64,000 bases of DNA from Campylobacterales bacterium. GTDB lineage: Bacteria; Campylobacterota; Campylobacteria; Campylobacterales; Sulfurimonadaceae. Shown in pieces: positions 1 to 8,099 of the stretch. The stretch covers positions 1-64,000 of the forward strand of contig JACUTT010000004.1 in NCBI GenBank assembly GCA_014859655.1, written 5' to 3'. The notes under the pieces are model-generated. The model saw only the letters and a list, made by a program, of their open reading frames with translations. It was not told the origin of the DNA and made no database searches. How positions within the stretch are numbered: the first letter of the stretch is position 1; every line of letters begins with the position of its first letter. A program made the translations under genes and the position numbers.

Positions 1-168
1 TCAAAACTAGCCGTGGCGGTCTGCGAAGCAGAAGTTTCCTCCTCAAAACTAGCCGTGGCGGTCTGCGAAGCAGAAGTTTCCTCCTCAAAACTAGCCGTGG
101 CGGTCTGCGAAGCAGAAGTTTCTTTCTTAAAACTAGCCGTGGCGGTCTGCAAAGCAGAAGTTTCTTCA
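1..168. repeat. 42-bp tandem repeat, four copies
   Basis: Copies lie at 1-42, 43-84, 85-126 and 127-168. The first three are identical apart from the 3' edge of the third, and the fourth differs at a few bases. The array may continue beyond the left edge. A period of 42 keeps the reading frame; on the minus strand each unit encodes 14 residues rich in Glu, Thr, Ala and Ser. Confidence 0.95.
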
Positions 169-440
169 GTCAAGCGCTCTTCGTTTATCAGTGCCCTTAT
201 CGTCGCCTCGAGCTCGGATTGTGCATCTGTTTTACCCTCTGGCGACAGAAAAAAAGCCGCGTCATCGATCTCGCTGATCTGTTCTGGCATGTGCAACAAA
301 ATATGCCAGTAGCGCGAGGCGGAGAGATTCTTTTCTTTGGCCAGAGAAATGTAATGCGAAACAGTATCTTCTTTGGAAACAGAGAGGTCGGCAAAGAGCG
401 AAGTAATAAGAGAGAGTGCTATGATAAAGAGGCGTATGAT
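1..440 (-). CDS. Secreted DUF4105/Lnb N-terminal-like protein, 5' part only, with 14-residue tandem repeats
   Basis: The minus strand is open from about 440 to the left edge, so the 3' part lies outside the window. The N-terminus reads as a signal peptide (RLFIIALSLLITSLFA, then DLS). It is followed by LAKEKNLSASRYWHILLHM and SEIDDAAFFLSPEGKTDAQS-ELEATI. I recognise this pattern from the N-terminal periplasmic domain that precedes DUF4105; that assignment is from memory. After ALINEERLTEE the protein enters a 14-residue repeat, EETSASQTATASFE, four times up to the edge. The frame has no ATG, GTG, TTG or CTG start. An AAGG (448-451) stands 7 nt before an ATC (438-440) and 10 nt before an ATA (435-437), so the start is non-canonical or mutated. 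A perfect hairpin just upstream separates it from the DUF3015 gene. Confidence 0.55.
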   Translation of the reverse strand, partial: MIRLFIIALSLITSLFADLSVSKEDTVSHYISLAKEKNLSASRYWHILLHMPEQISEIDDAAFFLSPEGKTDAQSELEATIRALINEERLTEETSALQTATASFKKETSASQTATASFEEETSASQTATASFEEETSASQTATASF

Positions 441-465
441 GATAGAGCCTTGTGCGATGAAGTCA

Positions 466-489
466 GCTAAACGGAAAGCTCCGTTTAGC
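466..489 (-). terminator. Perfect 10-bp hairpin between two genes
   Basis: GCTAAACGGA (466-475) and TCCGTTTAGC (480-489) are perfect inverted repeats around a four-base loop. It sits just after the stop of the DUF3015 gene and so probably ends that transcript, although there is no long T-run. It also limits how far upstream the next gene can start. Confidence 0.55.
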
Positions 490-496
490 CTGGGGA

Positions 497-940
497 TTAT
501 AGCGTAGCGATATTGTCTAACACGTCAGCCATCTGTGCATTTTCAGAGGTATAGATGTTTTTGTAGTTTGTCTGAAGCGCGGAAGCGAATGCTTCTTTGT
601 CTTCAACTGCAAGCAGTTCAGAGAGTGTGTCAACCGACTCACCATGACCCATTGCTATCTCTTTGGCCAATTGGTCCATGTTGGAAGCAACAAACTCTTG
701 GGCACGCTCGTTCATGACGATCTTGGTCTTTGTACAGCCCGAAGTACCTGAAGTGATACCGAAAGTCTGGTTTCCGGAAAGAGCATGATTAGTCGTTGCC
801 TGAAGTGCAAGCAATACGGCTGAACTGTCATCTTTAATTATCATAGAACCAAGTCCACAACCTGTCTGGTTGTTAACACCGGCAAATGCAACTGAGCTTA
901 ATGCGGCTATAGCAGCAAGGCTTACAATTAGTTTTTTCAT
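497..940 (-). CDS. DUF3015 family periplasmic protein
   Basis: A 147-residue protein with a clear signal peptide (MKKLIVSLAAIAALSSVAFA, cleavage after residue 20). The mature part starts with NNQTGCGLGSMI and contains ATTNHALSGNQTFGITSGTSGC. This Gly/Thr/Cys pattern is typical of the DUF3015 family, in which two cysteines probably form a disulfide in the periplasm. The function of the family is not known. The C-terminal half is helical (NMDQLAKEIAMGHGESVDTLSELL). It stands alone, with about 90 bp to aat and a hairpin behind it, so it is likely transcribed by itself. Confidence 0.75.
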   Translation of the reverse strand: MKKLIVSLAAIAALSSVAFAGVNNQTGCGLGSMIIKDDSSAVLLALQATTNHALSGNQTFGITSGTSGCTKTKIVMNERAQEFVASNMDQLAKEIAMGHGESVDTLSELLAVEDKEAFASALQTNYKNIYTSENAQMADVLDNIATL

Positions 941-1027
941 TCTATTCTCCGTATAATTAAGATGGAGTCAGTTTAAAATGTTTACACTTAAAAGAAGCTA
1001 ATCCACTACAAAATAAAATAATTTTTA

Positions 1028-1705
1028 TTACTGCCAGTGTCTAGGTGTACACTCTTCGTCTATCACGCCCTGCAGCCTCTGCATAAACTCTCTGCGCGAG
1101 ATCTCGCGTGCGCCCAGGCTTTTGAGATGGCTCGAGGGGACCTGACAGTCGATCATGGTGAAACCCTCTGCTTTGAGTCTCTCGATCAGTGTCGCAAAGG
1201 CCGCTTTTGAGGCGTCGCTCACTCTGGCAAACATTGATTCGCCGAAAAACATTTTGCCGATGACGACGCCGTAGAGGCCGCCGACAAGTTTCCCCTCCTG
1301 CCAGGCTTCGATGCTGTGTGCATAGCCCATATCGTGCAGGACGCTGTAGGCTTCGATGACCTCGGGAATGATCCAGGAACCTTTTTGACCCTCCCGAGGA
1401 ATTTCTCCGCAAGCTTTCATCACCTCTTCAAAGGCGGTATCGTAACGGATCTCAAATGATTTGAGACGTTTTTTCAGGGATTTACGCAATGTGAACTCGT
1501 CGATAAAAAGGACCAGCCGCGGATCGGGCGACCACCACAAGATGGGGTCCCCGGCATTGTACCAGGGGAAGATCCCCTTGCGATACGCCAACAACAGACG
1601 GCTCGGGCTCAGGTCGCCTCCGTAGGCCAAAAGCCCCTCCGGCGTTGCCGACTCCACCTCAGGAAAGGAGAGCTCATAGCGGATATAAGGGATCACGGAT
1701 GACAC
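1028..1705 (-). CDS. aat: Leucyl/phenylalanyl-tRNA-protein transferase
   Basis: Aat moves Leu or Phe from its tRNA onto proteins that start with Lys or Arg, making a primary N-degron in the cytoplasm. The 225 residues show the family signature GGLYGVVIGKMFFGESMF (about 142-159) and the N-terminal YRKGIFPWY and WWSPDPRLVL segments. The length is normal. The start is GTG; an ATG further upstream is in another frame and soon meets a stop. It lies 35 bp after clpA in the same direction, and clpS precedes clpA. The operon therefore holds the enzyme that creates N-degrons, the adaptor that reads them and the unfoldase that uses them. Confidence 0.93.
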   Translation of the reverse strand: MSSVIPYIRYELSFPEVESATPEGLLAYGGDLSPSRLLLAYRKGIFPWYNAGDPILWWSPDPRLVLFIDEFTLRKSLKKRLKSFEIRYDTAFEEVMKACGEIPREGQKGSWIIPEVIEAYSVLHDMGYAHSIEAWQEGKLVGGLYGVVIGKMFFGESMFARVSDASKAAFATLIERLKAEGFTMIDCQVPSSHLKSLGAREISRREFMQRLQGVIDEECTPRHWQ

Positions 1706-1740
1706 GCCGGTACAGAAGTAGAGGTAATGCTTTTCATGGC

Positions 1741-3909
1741 CTACTTTAGAATGATCTCATCATCTTTGACATCGACGGTGATCTCTCCTTTGAGTTCCTC
1801 AAAAAGGAGTCTGTCCGTCAGCGGATTTTTCAGCTTCTCCTGGATCACGCGACTGAGCGGCCGTGCACCCATTTCCTTGTCATAGCCTTTTTTCGCGAGG
1901 AAGCGTTTTGCTTCCGGTGTTAAGACAACAGAGACCTTCTTCGATGAGAGCTGTGCATTAAGCTCTGCTACAAACTTCTCTACAATCCCCTCGACCACCT
2001 CGATCGTAAGCGGCGAAAATTCGATCACCGCGTCCAGACGGTTTCTGAACTCAGGGGTAAAGAACTCTTTGAGCGCCTCGTTGCGTGAGAGCTCCTCGTC
2101 GGCGTTAAAGCCCATGACCGAGCGTGAGGTCGCACCGACATTCGAGGTCATGATGAGGATGACATTTTTAAAACCGGCCTTATAGCCGTTGTTATCTGTC
2201 AGGGTCCCGTGGTCCATCACCTGAAGCAAGATATTGACCAGATCGGGATGCGCTTTTTCTATCTCATCAAGGAGCAAAACCATGTAGGGGTGCTTGCGCG
2301 CGGCCTCGGTCAAAAGCCCTCCCTGCTCATAGCCGACATATCCCGGAGGCGCTCCGACAAGGCGGCTGAGGGCATGTTTTTCCATATACTCGCTCATGTC
2401 GAAGCGTTCAAAATGCACACCCAGCACCTCTGAGAGTGTCTTTGCCAGCTCCGTCTTGCCCACACCCGTAGGACCGGTGAACAAAAACGAGGCGATAGGA
2501 CGCTCCGGCGGGTTCAGCCCTGCGCGCGAGCGTTTTATCGCCTGCGCTACAAGCTCGACGGCACTCTCCTGGCCGATAACCATGGTTTTAATATCGGCTT
2601 CGAGGCTTTTGAGTTTTGCCGTGTCGTCTTCGGATATGCGCGAGGTCGGCACCCCGCTTATCTTCGAGATAATCTTTTCGATATCGTGCGGGGTCACCGT
2701 AGAGCGCTTTTTCTTCTGAAGATGAAAAGAGGCACCCGCCTCGTCGATAAGGTCGATAGCGACATCAGGCAAAAAGCGGTCAGTGATATATTTTTTAGAC
2801 AGATCTACCGCGGCACGCAGCGCCTTGTCGGTGAATTTGACCTTGTGGTGCTCTTCGTATTTCGAACGCAGTCCCTTGAGGATCAAGAAGGAGTCCTCGC
2901 AAGAGGGCTCGTTGATATCGATCTTCGCAAAACGGCGAGAGAGCGCCTTGTCTTTTTCAAAGACGTTTCGGTACTCGGCGTAGGTGGTCGCGCCCATGCA
3001 CTTCATCGCGCCCGAGGCAAGGGCCGGTTTGAGCTGGTTAGAAGCGTCCATACTGCTGCCGTTCACCGCGCCCGCGCCGATAAGGGTGTGGATCTCGTCT
3101 ATAAACAAGATCGCATTTTTCTGCTGCTTGATCTCATCCATCACGCCTTTAAGACGTTTTTCGAAGTCTCCGCGGTACTTCGTTCCGGCCAGCAGCGCGC
3201 CCAGGTCGAGAGCATACAGCGAGGAGTTCTTGATGATCTCGGGAATATCTCCGCTGACAATACGCAACGCCAGTCCCTCCGCGATCGCCGTTTTTCCTAC
3301 GCCGGGTTCGCCGACAAAGAGCGGGTTGTTCTTCTTGCGGCGGCAAAGCGTCTGAACGACGCGCTCGATCTCGTCCTCACGCCCGATCACCGGATCGATC
3401 TTGCCTTTTTTGGCCTGTTCCAGAAGGTCAAGCGTATATTTTCCCAAAAAGCTCTCGTCCGCATTTTGGCCGGCGTCGGCAGCGACATCCTGGTGCGAGA
3501 TGCTCTCGAGTATATCCACCCGCGAGATATCCTGCTGGGCCAAAAGCGCCGCAGCGTAGGAGTGTTCCTCTTCAAACAAAGCGGCTAACAGATCGCCGAC
3601 ACCCGCGTGCTCTTTTTGGGCACTCTGAATATGACGGATCATCTGATCGATGATGCGCGAAAGCGCTACCGTCTCGAAGGGCTCCTGGTCCACATCATCA
3701 GGAAGCGGCTGCATGTTCTGCGTCAGATAGGCTGCGACGAGTTCGCGCATCATCTGCACGTCGCCGCCGCACTCTTTGATGATGCGCACTCCCTCATCCG
3801 AGCCGAGAAGGGCGAAAAAGACATGCTCTATGGTGAGATACTCATGATGCTGATCCTTGGCGTAGGTCAGCGCTTTTTGAAATACCGAGTTAAGTTCACT
3901 GCTGATCAT
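1741..3909 (-). CDS. clpA: ATP-dependent Clp protease ATP-binding subunit ClpA
   Basis: ClpA is the hexameric AAA+ unfoldase that feeds substrates into ClpP. The 722 residues hold the N-terminal Clp repeat domain (about 1-145), D1 with Walker A GEPGVGKT (200-207), and D2 with Walker A GPTGVGKT near residue 480 and Walker B MVLLLDEIEKAHP. There is no ClpB-type coiled-coil middle domain, which separates ClpA from ClpB. It follows clpS with one base between stop and start, so the two are co-transcribed and probably translationally coupled. clpP is not in the window. Confidence 0.96.
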   Translation of the reverse strand: MISSELNSVFQKALTYAKDQHHEYLTIEHVFFALLGSDEGVRIIKECGGDVQMMRELVAAYLTQNMQPLPDDVDQEPFETVALSRIIDQMIRHIQSAQKEHAGVGDLLAALFEEEHSYAAALLAQQDISRVDILESISHQDVAADAGQNADESFLGKYTLDLLEQAKKGKIDPVIGREDEIERVVQTLCRRKKNNPLFVGEPGVGKTAIAEGLALRIVSGDIPEIIKNSSLYALDLGALLAGTKYRGDFEKRLKGVMDEIKQQKNAILFIDEIHTLIGAGAVNGSSMDASNQLKPALASGAMKCMGATTYAEYRNVFEKDKALSRRFAKIDINEPSCEDSFLILKGLRSKYEEHHKVKFTDKALRAAVDLSKKYITDRFLPDVAIDLIDEAGASFHLQKKKRSTVTPHDIEKIISKISGVPTSRISEDDTAKLKSLEADIKTMVIGQESAVELVAQAIKRSRAGLNPPERPIASFLFTGPTGVGKTELAKTLSEVLGVHFERFDMSEYMEKHALSRLVGAPPGYVGYEQGGLLTEAARKHPYMVLLLDEIEKAHPDLVNILLQVMDHGTLTDNNGYKAGFKNVILIMTSNVGATSRSVMGFNADEELSRNEALKEFFTPEFRNRLDAVIEFSPLTIEVVEGIVEKFVAELNAQLSSKKVSVVLTPEAKRFLAKKGYDKEMGARPLSRVIQEKLKNPLTDRLLFEELKGEITVDVKDDEIILK

Positions 3910-3910
3910 T

Positions 3911-4258
3911 TTACACCTCTTCCATGATCGCCTTGAGCGGGAAACCCTGCTCTCGTGCGATTTTTGTTACCTGGGCAACCTTGGTCTCTGCGATCTCGTA
4001 GGGATAGACGCCGCAGAGGCCGCGCTGATTCTTGTGCACTTCTATCATTATTATTTCCGCTTCTGCATAGCTTTTGTGAAAGATCGTCATCAAAATATCG
4101 ACCACAAAATCCATTGAAGAATAGTCGTCATTTAAGAGCAGAACTTTATACTGCTGGGGCTCTTTCAGAGCCAGTTCATCCTCGAACTCTAATGATTTTT
4201 TAGTCGCCAAACCGGGACTCCTCGCAAAAATATCCGTAAATTGATGATAATTTATCAA
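3911..4258 (-). CDS. clpS: ClpS, N-degron adaptor for ClpA
   Basis: ClpS binds proteins with N-terminal Leu, Phe, Tyr or Trp and hands them to ClpA. The 115 residues show the family core: YKVLLLNDDYSSMDFVVDIL, the IMIEVHKNQRGLCGVYPYEIAETK segment split across residues 75-100, and a C-terminal helix. The D-D and H-rich binding-pocket residues are present. It has a longer N-terminal tail (about 30 residues) than minimal forms. It is the first gene of clpS-clpA-aat. Confidence 0.93.
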   Translation of the reverse strand: MINYHQFTDIFARSPGLATKKSLEFEDELALKEPQQYKVLLLNDDYSSMDFVVDILMTIFHKSYAEAEIIMIEVHKNQRGLCGVYPYEIAETKVAQVTKIAREQGFPLKAIMEEV

Positions 4259-4352
4259 GTAAGACGTGTAAATCTGCTTAAAGAGAGGAGTTAGTCACGC
4301 GGCGTTAAGGAAAATGGGAAATATAAAGGGGCACCCGTAGGATGTCTCTGCT

Positions 4353-5594
4353 TTAGAACTGTGCGGCCTGCAGGAAGTCATTGATGATGTCCTGGGGATT
4401 TTCCAGACCGATCGAAACACGGATAAGCCCGGGAGTGATACCCAAAAAGGCTTTCTGCTCCTCGTTAAAATCGCTATAGATCGTTGAGCCCATGTGCAAA
4501 GCCAGGGTTCGACTGTCACCGATATTGGCGGTGATGATAGGCAGTGTCGTCCTGTCCAAAAAGGCAAAGGCCTTCTCTTTTGAACCCATGTCTATCGTTA
4601 AAAGTGTCCCGCATCCCAGCGAAAACTCCTTGTGATAGCGCTGGTGGTGCGGGTGGGCCTCGAGGCAGGGATGGTTGATGTTCAGCCCCGCTTTCTCGAG
4701 CGCTATAGCAACTTTTTCCACACTGCTCACAACCCTGTCCATGCGCAGAGGAAGGGTCTCCATCCCCAGCATGGTCAAGTAGGAGTTAAAGGCGCTCGCA
4801 CTCATGCCGAAGTCGCGCATCGCACGCTTTTTGGCATTGGGGATCAGGGCCATTTTGCCCATCTTGTTGATGAACTTGTGAATGTCTTTGTAGCGCTCGC
4901 TTTTGAACTTCTCTTCGCCCTCAAGCTCTATAGCGCGAAAGACGGCCGCCCCGCCCAGGGCCGAGGCATTGCCGCAGATGATCTTCGTCGTGGAGTAGAC
5001 AACGATGTCCGCGCCCAGTTCAAGCGGTTTGATGCTCATCGGCGTGATCGTGTTGTCCACCATCAAGACGACACCGTGCCGGGAGGCAATCTGCGCAATG
5101 GCCTTGATGTCAGGCAGGCGCATGTTGGGATTGCCCACGCTCTCCAAAAAGATAATCTTCGTCTTGTCCGTGATGGCCGCCTCTATGGCCTCAAGCTCAT
5201 CCACATCATAAAACGAGGTACGGATGCCAAAGCGCGAAAGGGTCTCCGTGAAAAAGGCGTAGGTCCCGCCAAAAAGACCGCCGATACTGATGATCTCATC
5301 GCCTGCAGAGACGATGGACATAACGGCCAGCGTTGTTGCGGCCATGCCCGAACTTGTGCAGACCGCGCCTATTCCGCCGTCCATCTTCGCCAAAATATTC
5401 TCTAATTTGGCCGTTGTCGGGTTGCCCACGCGTGAGTAGAGCGGCTTTTTGATCGAACCGTCGAAAATCCCTTCACCTGTTGCGCAGTCGCCGTAGCCAA
5501 AGGAGGCAGACTGGGTGATGACAGGCGACACCGCGCCCTCTTTTGCACCTGTCTCCTGTACAAAATAGGTAGAAAACTCTTCAAACTTTTCCAT
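4353..5594 (-). CDS. metY: O-acetylhomoserine sulfhydrylase-like PLP enzyme
   Basis: A 413-residue member of the Cys/Met metabolism PLP family (cystathionine gamma-synthase fold). It probably makes homocysteine from O-acetylhomoserine and sulfide, which suits a sulfide-rich lifestyle. Visible are YSRVGNPTTAKLENILAKM, CTSSGMAATTLAVM for phosphate binding, the VDNT Asp that holds the PLP nitrogen, and the Schiff-base lysine in YSTTKIICGN (near residue 203). The C-terminal GLIRVSIGLENPQDII is typical. Subfamily choice (MetY versus MetZ or MetB) rests on overall look and is less certain. It is transcribed away from bioD across a 53-bp gap. Confidence 0.8.
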   Translation of the reverse strand: MEKFEEFSTYFVQETGAKEGAVSPVITQSASFGYGDCATGEGIFDGSIKKPLYSRVGNPTTAKLENILAKMDGGIGAVCTSSGMAATTLAVMSIVSAGDEIISIGGLFGGTYAFFTETLSRFGIRTSFYDVDELEAIEAAITDKTKIIFLESVGNPNMRLPDIKAIAQIASRHGVVLMVDNTITPMSIKPLELGADIVVYSTTKIICGNASALGGAAVFRAIELEGEEKFKSERYKDIHKFINKMGKMALIPNAKKRAMRDFGMSASAFNSYLTMLGMETLPLRMDRVVSSVEKVAIALEKAGLNINHPCLEAHPHHQRYHKEFSLGCGTLLTIDMGSKEKAFAFLDRTTLPIITANIGDSRTLALHMGSTIYSDFNEEQKAFLGITPGLIRVSIGLENPQDIINDFLQAAQF

Positions 5595-5614
5595 ATTTTT
5601 CCATTTCTTAAGGG

Positions 5615-5620
5615 TATAAT
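5615..5620 (+). promoter_or_regulatory. -10 box of bioD
   Basis: TATAAT preceded by GGG, in the short gap between metY and bioD and 27 bp before the bioD ATG. No convincing -35 box is seen, as is usual for Campylobacterota sigma-70 promoters. Confidence 0.55.
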
Positions 5621-5647
5621 GCCGAAATTATATCGAAAGAATCCTGC

Positions 5648-6274
5648 ATGGCGAAACGCATCTTTATCACCGCAACCAACACCAATGTCGGCAAGACCTA
5701 TGCCACTGCGTTGCTGCTCAAAGAGTTCGCCGCGCAGGGTCTTCACGTGGGCGTCTTCAAACCCATCGAGACGGGCGTTGAGGGCACTCCGGCCGACGGC
5801 AAAAAACTTTTCGACCTCGCCAAAGAGCTCAACCCCCTCCTGCGCTGCCTTAGTCTCAAAAGCATTGTCCCCTACCAGTTCAGACTCCCCGCTGCGCCCT
5901 ATGTCGCCAAAGAGAAACACACCATAAATATAGATTTTCTGCTCAGCAAACTCGAAGCAATCGAAGAGCACTGCGATCTCGTCCTGATCGAGGGTGCGGG
6001 CGGTCTGATGGTACCGATCGAGGAGGATCTTTTCATGGTCGATCTGATTGCTGCCTTTGAAGCCTCCGTGCTGCTTGTCTGCCCCAGCCGCCTGGGCGGC
6101 ATTAACGACACCCTGCTCAGCCGCTACCTGCTTGAGAGCAAAAAGATAGCCCACACCTGGGCCATCAACCTCTATGAGGACAGCGAAAGTTTTGAAAAAG
6201 TGAGCGCGCCTTTTTACAAAAATGAGTTTTTAAGCTTGCAAAACGACATAAAAACCATAGCAAATAAGCTATAA
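5648..6274 (+). CDS. bioD: Dethiobiotin synthetase
   Basis: BioD closes the ureido ring of dethiobiotin from diaminopelargonic acid, CO2 and ATP. The 208 residues begin with the P-loop TATNTNVGKTYAT (about 7-19), then KPIETGVEG, and contain LIEGAGGLMVPIEEDLFMVD (about 115-134), the BioD signature. The length is a little under the usual 220-240. Other bio genes are not in the window. It ends within the promoter of pyrB, 23 bp ahead of it. Confidence 0.92.
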   Translation: MAKRIFITATNTNVGKTYATALLLKEFAAQGLHVGVFKPIETGVEGTPADGKKLFDLAKELNPLLRCLSLKSIVPYQFRLPAAPYVAKEKHTINIDFLLSKLEAIEEHCDLVLIEGAGGLMVPIEEDLFMVDLIAAFEASVLLVCPSRLGGINDTLLSRYLLESKKIAHTWAINLYEDSESFEKVSAPFYKNEFLSLQNDIKTIANKL

Positions 6275-6275
6275 T
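6270..6275 (+). promoter_or_regulatory. -10 box of pyrB overlapping the bioD stop
   Basis: TATAAT spans the bioD stop codon and lies 22 bp before the pyrB ATG, which has a good AAGGAG ribosome site. It suggests that pyrB-pabB has its own start of transcription. Confidence 0.45.
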
Positions 6276-6297
6276 TTCGCTAATTTAAGGAGAAACG

Positions 6298-7170
6298 ATG
6301 CAGCATCTAATCAAAACCAGTGATTTTAGCAATGAAGAGATCCGGGTGCTTTTTGCCGATGCCGCGCGTTTCAAACAGGGCCACATCGTCCCGCTTCTCA
6401 AGAACAAGCTCATCATCACCCTTTTTTTTGAAAACTCCACCCGTACCCGCAGCTCTTTTGAAGTCGCTGCAAAGCGTCTGGGTGCGGAGGTTGTACATCT
6501 TGATGTGGCCAACAGCTCGACAAAAAAGGGCGAAACCCTGACCGACACCGCGGCCAACCTCGATGCGATGGGGCCCAATGCGATCATCGTACGCCATGCC
6601 AACTCGGGCGTGCCGAAGATAATCTCAGAATACACCAAGGCCTCCATCATCAACGCCGGAGACGGGGCCCACGCCCATCCTACTCAAGCTTTGCTTGACC
6701 TCTTTACCCTGCAGGAGCACTTCGGCGATGTCAGAGGCAAGTGCATCGCCATCGTGGGCGACATCAAAAACTCCCGCGTCGCCAACAGCAACATCGAGCT
6801 GCTCACACGGATGGGAATGCAGATCATTCTGGTCACCCCGCCGCATTTTTTACCGCCGACCACGCTTCGCCACACCCACCACCTCGAAGAGATCATCGAT
6901 GAAGTCGATGCGATCATGAGCCTGCGCACCCAGACAGAGCGCCATGAGCACCCGACCTACGCCTCGCTGAAAGACTACGCCAGCGACTTTTGCATCACCG
7001 AAGAGCTCATCGGCGAGCGAGACATCATCTTGCTGCACCCAGGACCCGTACATCGAAACATCGACATCGACGACGCCATGCTCGCCGACAAGCGTTGCAG
7101 AGTCCTCCAGCAGGTCGAAAACGGCGTCTATGTACGCATGGCAGTCCTAAAGAAGTTGACCCTGGGGTAA
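6298..7170 (+). CDS. pyrB: Aspartate carbamoyltransferase catalytic chain
   Basis: PyrB joins carbamoyl phosphate and aspartate in the first committed step of pyrimidine synthesis. The 290 residues show the carbamoyl-phosphate loop STRTRSSFE (near residue 50), [23 protein letters not shown] and [12 protein letters not shown]. The length fits the unregulated class without a PyrI partner, and no pyrI is seen here. AAGGAG precedes the ATG. The stop overlaps the pabB start as TAATG, so translation of the two is probably coupled. Confidence 0.95.
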   Translation: MQHLIKTSDFSNEEIRVLFADAARFKQGHIVPLLKNKLIITLFFENSTRTRSSFEVAAKRLGAEVVHLDVANSSTKKGETLTDTAANLDAMGPNAIIVRHANSGVPKIISEYTKASIINAGDGAHAHPTQALLDLFTLQEHFGDVRGKCIAIVGDIKNSRVANSNIELLTRMGMQIILVTPPHFLPPTTLRHTHHLEEIIDEVDAIMSLRTQTERHEHPTYASLKDYASDFCITEELIGERDIILLHPGPVHRNIDIDDAMLADKRCRVLQQVENGVYVRMAVLKKLTLG

Positions 7171-8099
7171 TGCAGCGCCTCTCCCGCCTCGCCTCCGCCA
7201 AGACCCCTTTTCTTTTTTACACCAACTTTGATGCCACCCAGACCACAATTTACACCCTTGATGAGCTGGCCGCGCAGGACATCGAGTTTGTCTTCGACCA
7301 TCACGCCTTCACCCCGCACACCCACCGTCTTAAGACTTTTCCCCAGGATTTTGCGAGCTACAAAAAGGGCTTCGATCTCATCATCGAAAAGATCAGATCA
7401 GGCGAGACCTATCTTCTCAACTACACCTGCGCGACACCGATAGAGACGCCGCTTAGCCTCAAAGAGATCTATGCCTGTGCCAATGCCCCCTTCAAACTCC
7501 GCGTCAAAGATGCCTTTGTCTGTTTTTCGCCAGAGCGCTTTGTACGCATAGAAAAGAGGCGTATCTGCACCTATCCGATGAAGGGCACCATCGACGCCGC
7601 CCTGCCCCACGCCGAGCAGAAGATACGTTCCAATGCCAAAGAGATGGCCGAGCATATCATGGTCGTCGATCTGCTGCGAAACGATCTCTCCATGGTGGCC
7701 ACTAAGGTCAGGGTCAAGCGCTTTCGCTACATCGACACGATCAAAGCGGGCAGCAAAGAGCTCCTTCAGGTCAGCTCCGAGATAGAGGGGAGACTAGAAG
7801 CCGACTGGCCGGAACATCTGGGCGAGATCTTACAAAGACTGCTTCCCGCCGGCAGTATCAGCGGCACCCCGAAAAAACGCACCCTGGAGATCATCAAAGA
7901 GGTCGAGGGCTACGATCGGGGCTGCTATAGCGGCATTTTCGGCTACTTTGACGGGGAGAACTTCGACTCGGCCGTAATGGTCCGTTTTATCGAAAAGACA
8001 GAAGATGGCCTGCTCTATAAAAGCGGCGGCGGGATTACAATAGAGAGCGATGCAAAAGAAGAGTATCAGGAGATGCAGGACAAGATCTACATCCCCTAA
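7170..8099 (+). CDS. pabB: Aminodeoxychorismate synthase component I
   Basis: PabB makes 4-amino-4-deoxychorismate from chorismate for folate. The 309-residue protein carries the chorismate-binding core: SGETYLLNYT, SPERFVRIEKRRICTYPMKG, MVVDLLRNDLSMVA, LPAGSISGTPKKRTLEII and GCYSGIFGYFDG. It lacks most of the N-terminal half of full-length TrpE/PabB (about 450 residues), as short PabB forms do. The start is set by the TAATG overlap with pyrB. A longer reading in the same frame would run inside pyrB and looks unlike protein. Its last four bases overlap the convergent helicase gene. The amidotransferase partner PabA is not seen. Confidence 0.88.
   Translation: MQRLSRLASAKTPFLFYTNFDATQTTIYTLDELAAQDIEFVFDHHAFTPHTHRLKTFPQDFASYKKGFDLIIEKIRSGETYLLNYTCATPIETPLSLKEIYACANAPFKLRVKDAFVCFSPERFVRIEKRRICTYPMKGTIDAALPHAEQKIRSNAKEMAEHIMVVDLLRNDLSMVATKVRVKRFRYIDTIKAGSKELLQVSSEIEGRLEADWPEHLGEILQRLLPAGSISGTPKKRTLEIIKEVEGYDRGCYSGIFGYFDGENFDSAVMVRFIEKTEDGLLYKSGGGITIESDAKEEYQEMQDKIYIP

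Noticed and set aside
1..168. CRISPR array
   Set aside because: The units are contiguous with no spacers and keep a reading frame, so this is a coding tandem repeat.
13..312. Plus-strand frame through the 42-bp repeats
   Set aside because: It reads as Cys/Val/Ser-rich repeats followed by random-looking sequence without a ribosome site. The minus frame has a signal peptide and a recognisable domain and explains the region.
2686..3588. Long plus-strand frame opposite clpA
   Set aside because: It mirrors clpA codons, has no ribosome site and shows no domain. The clpA reading is certain.
6990..7169. Longer N-terminus for pabB
   Set aside because: The extra 60 codons lie inside pyrB in another frame and are Arg/His-rich, typical of a shadow frame. 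TAATG coupling sets the start at 7170.
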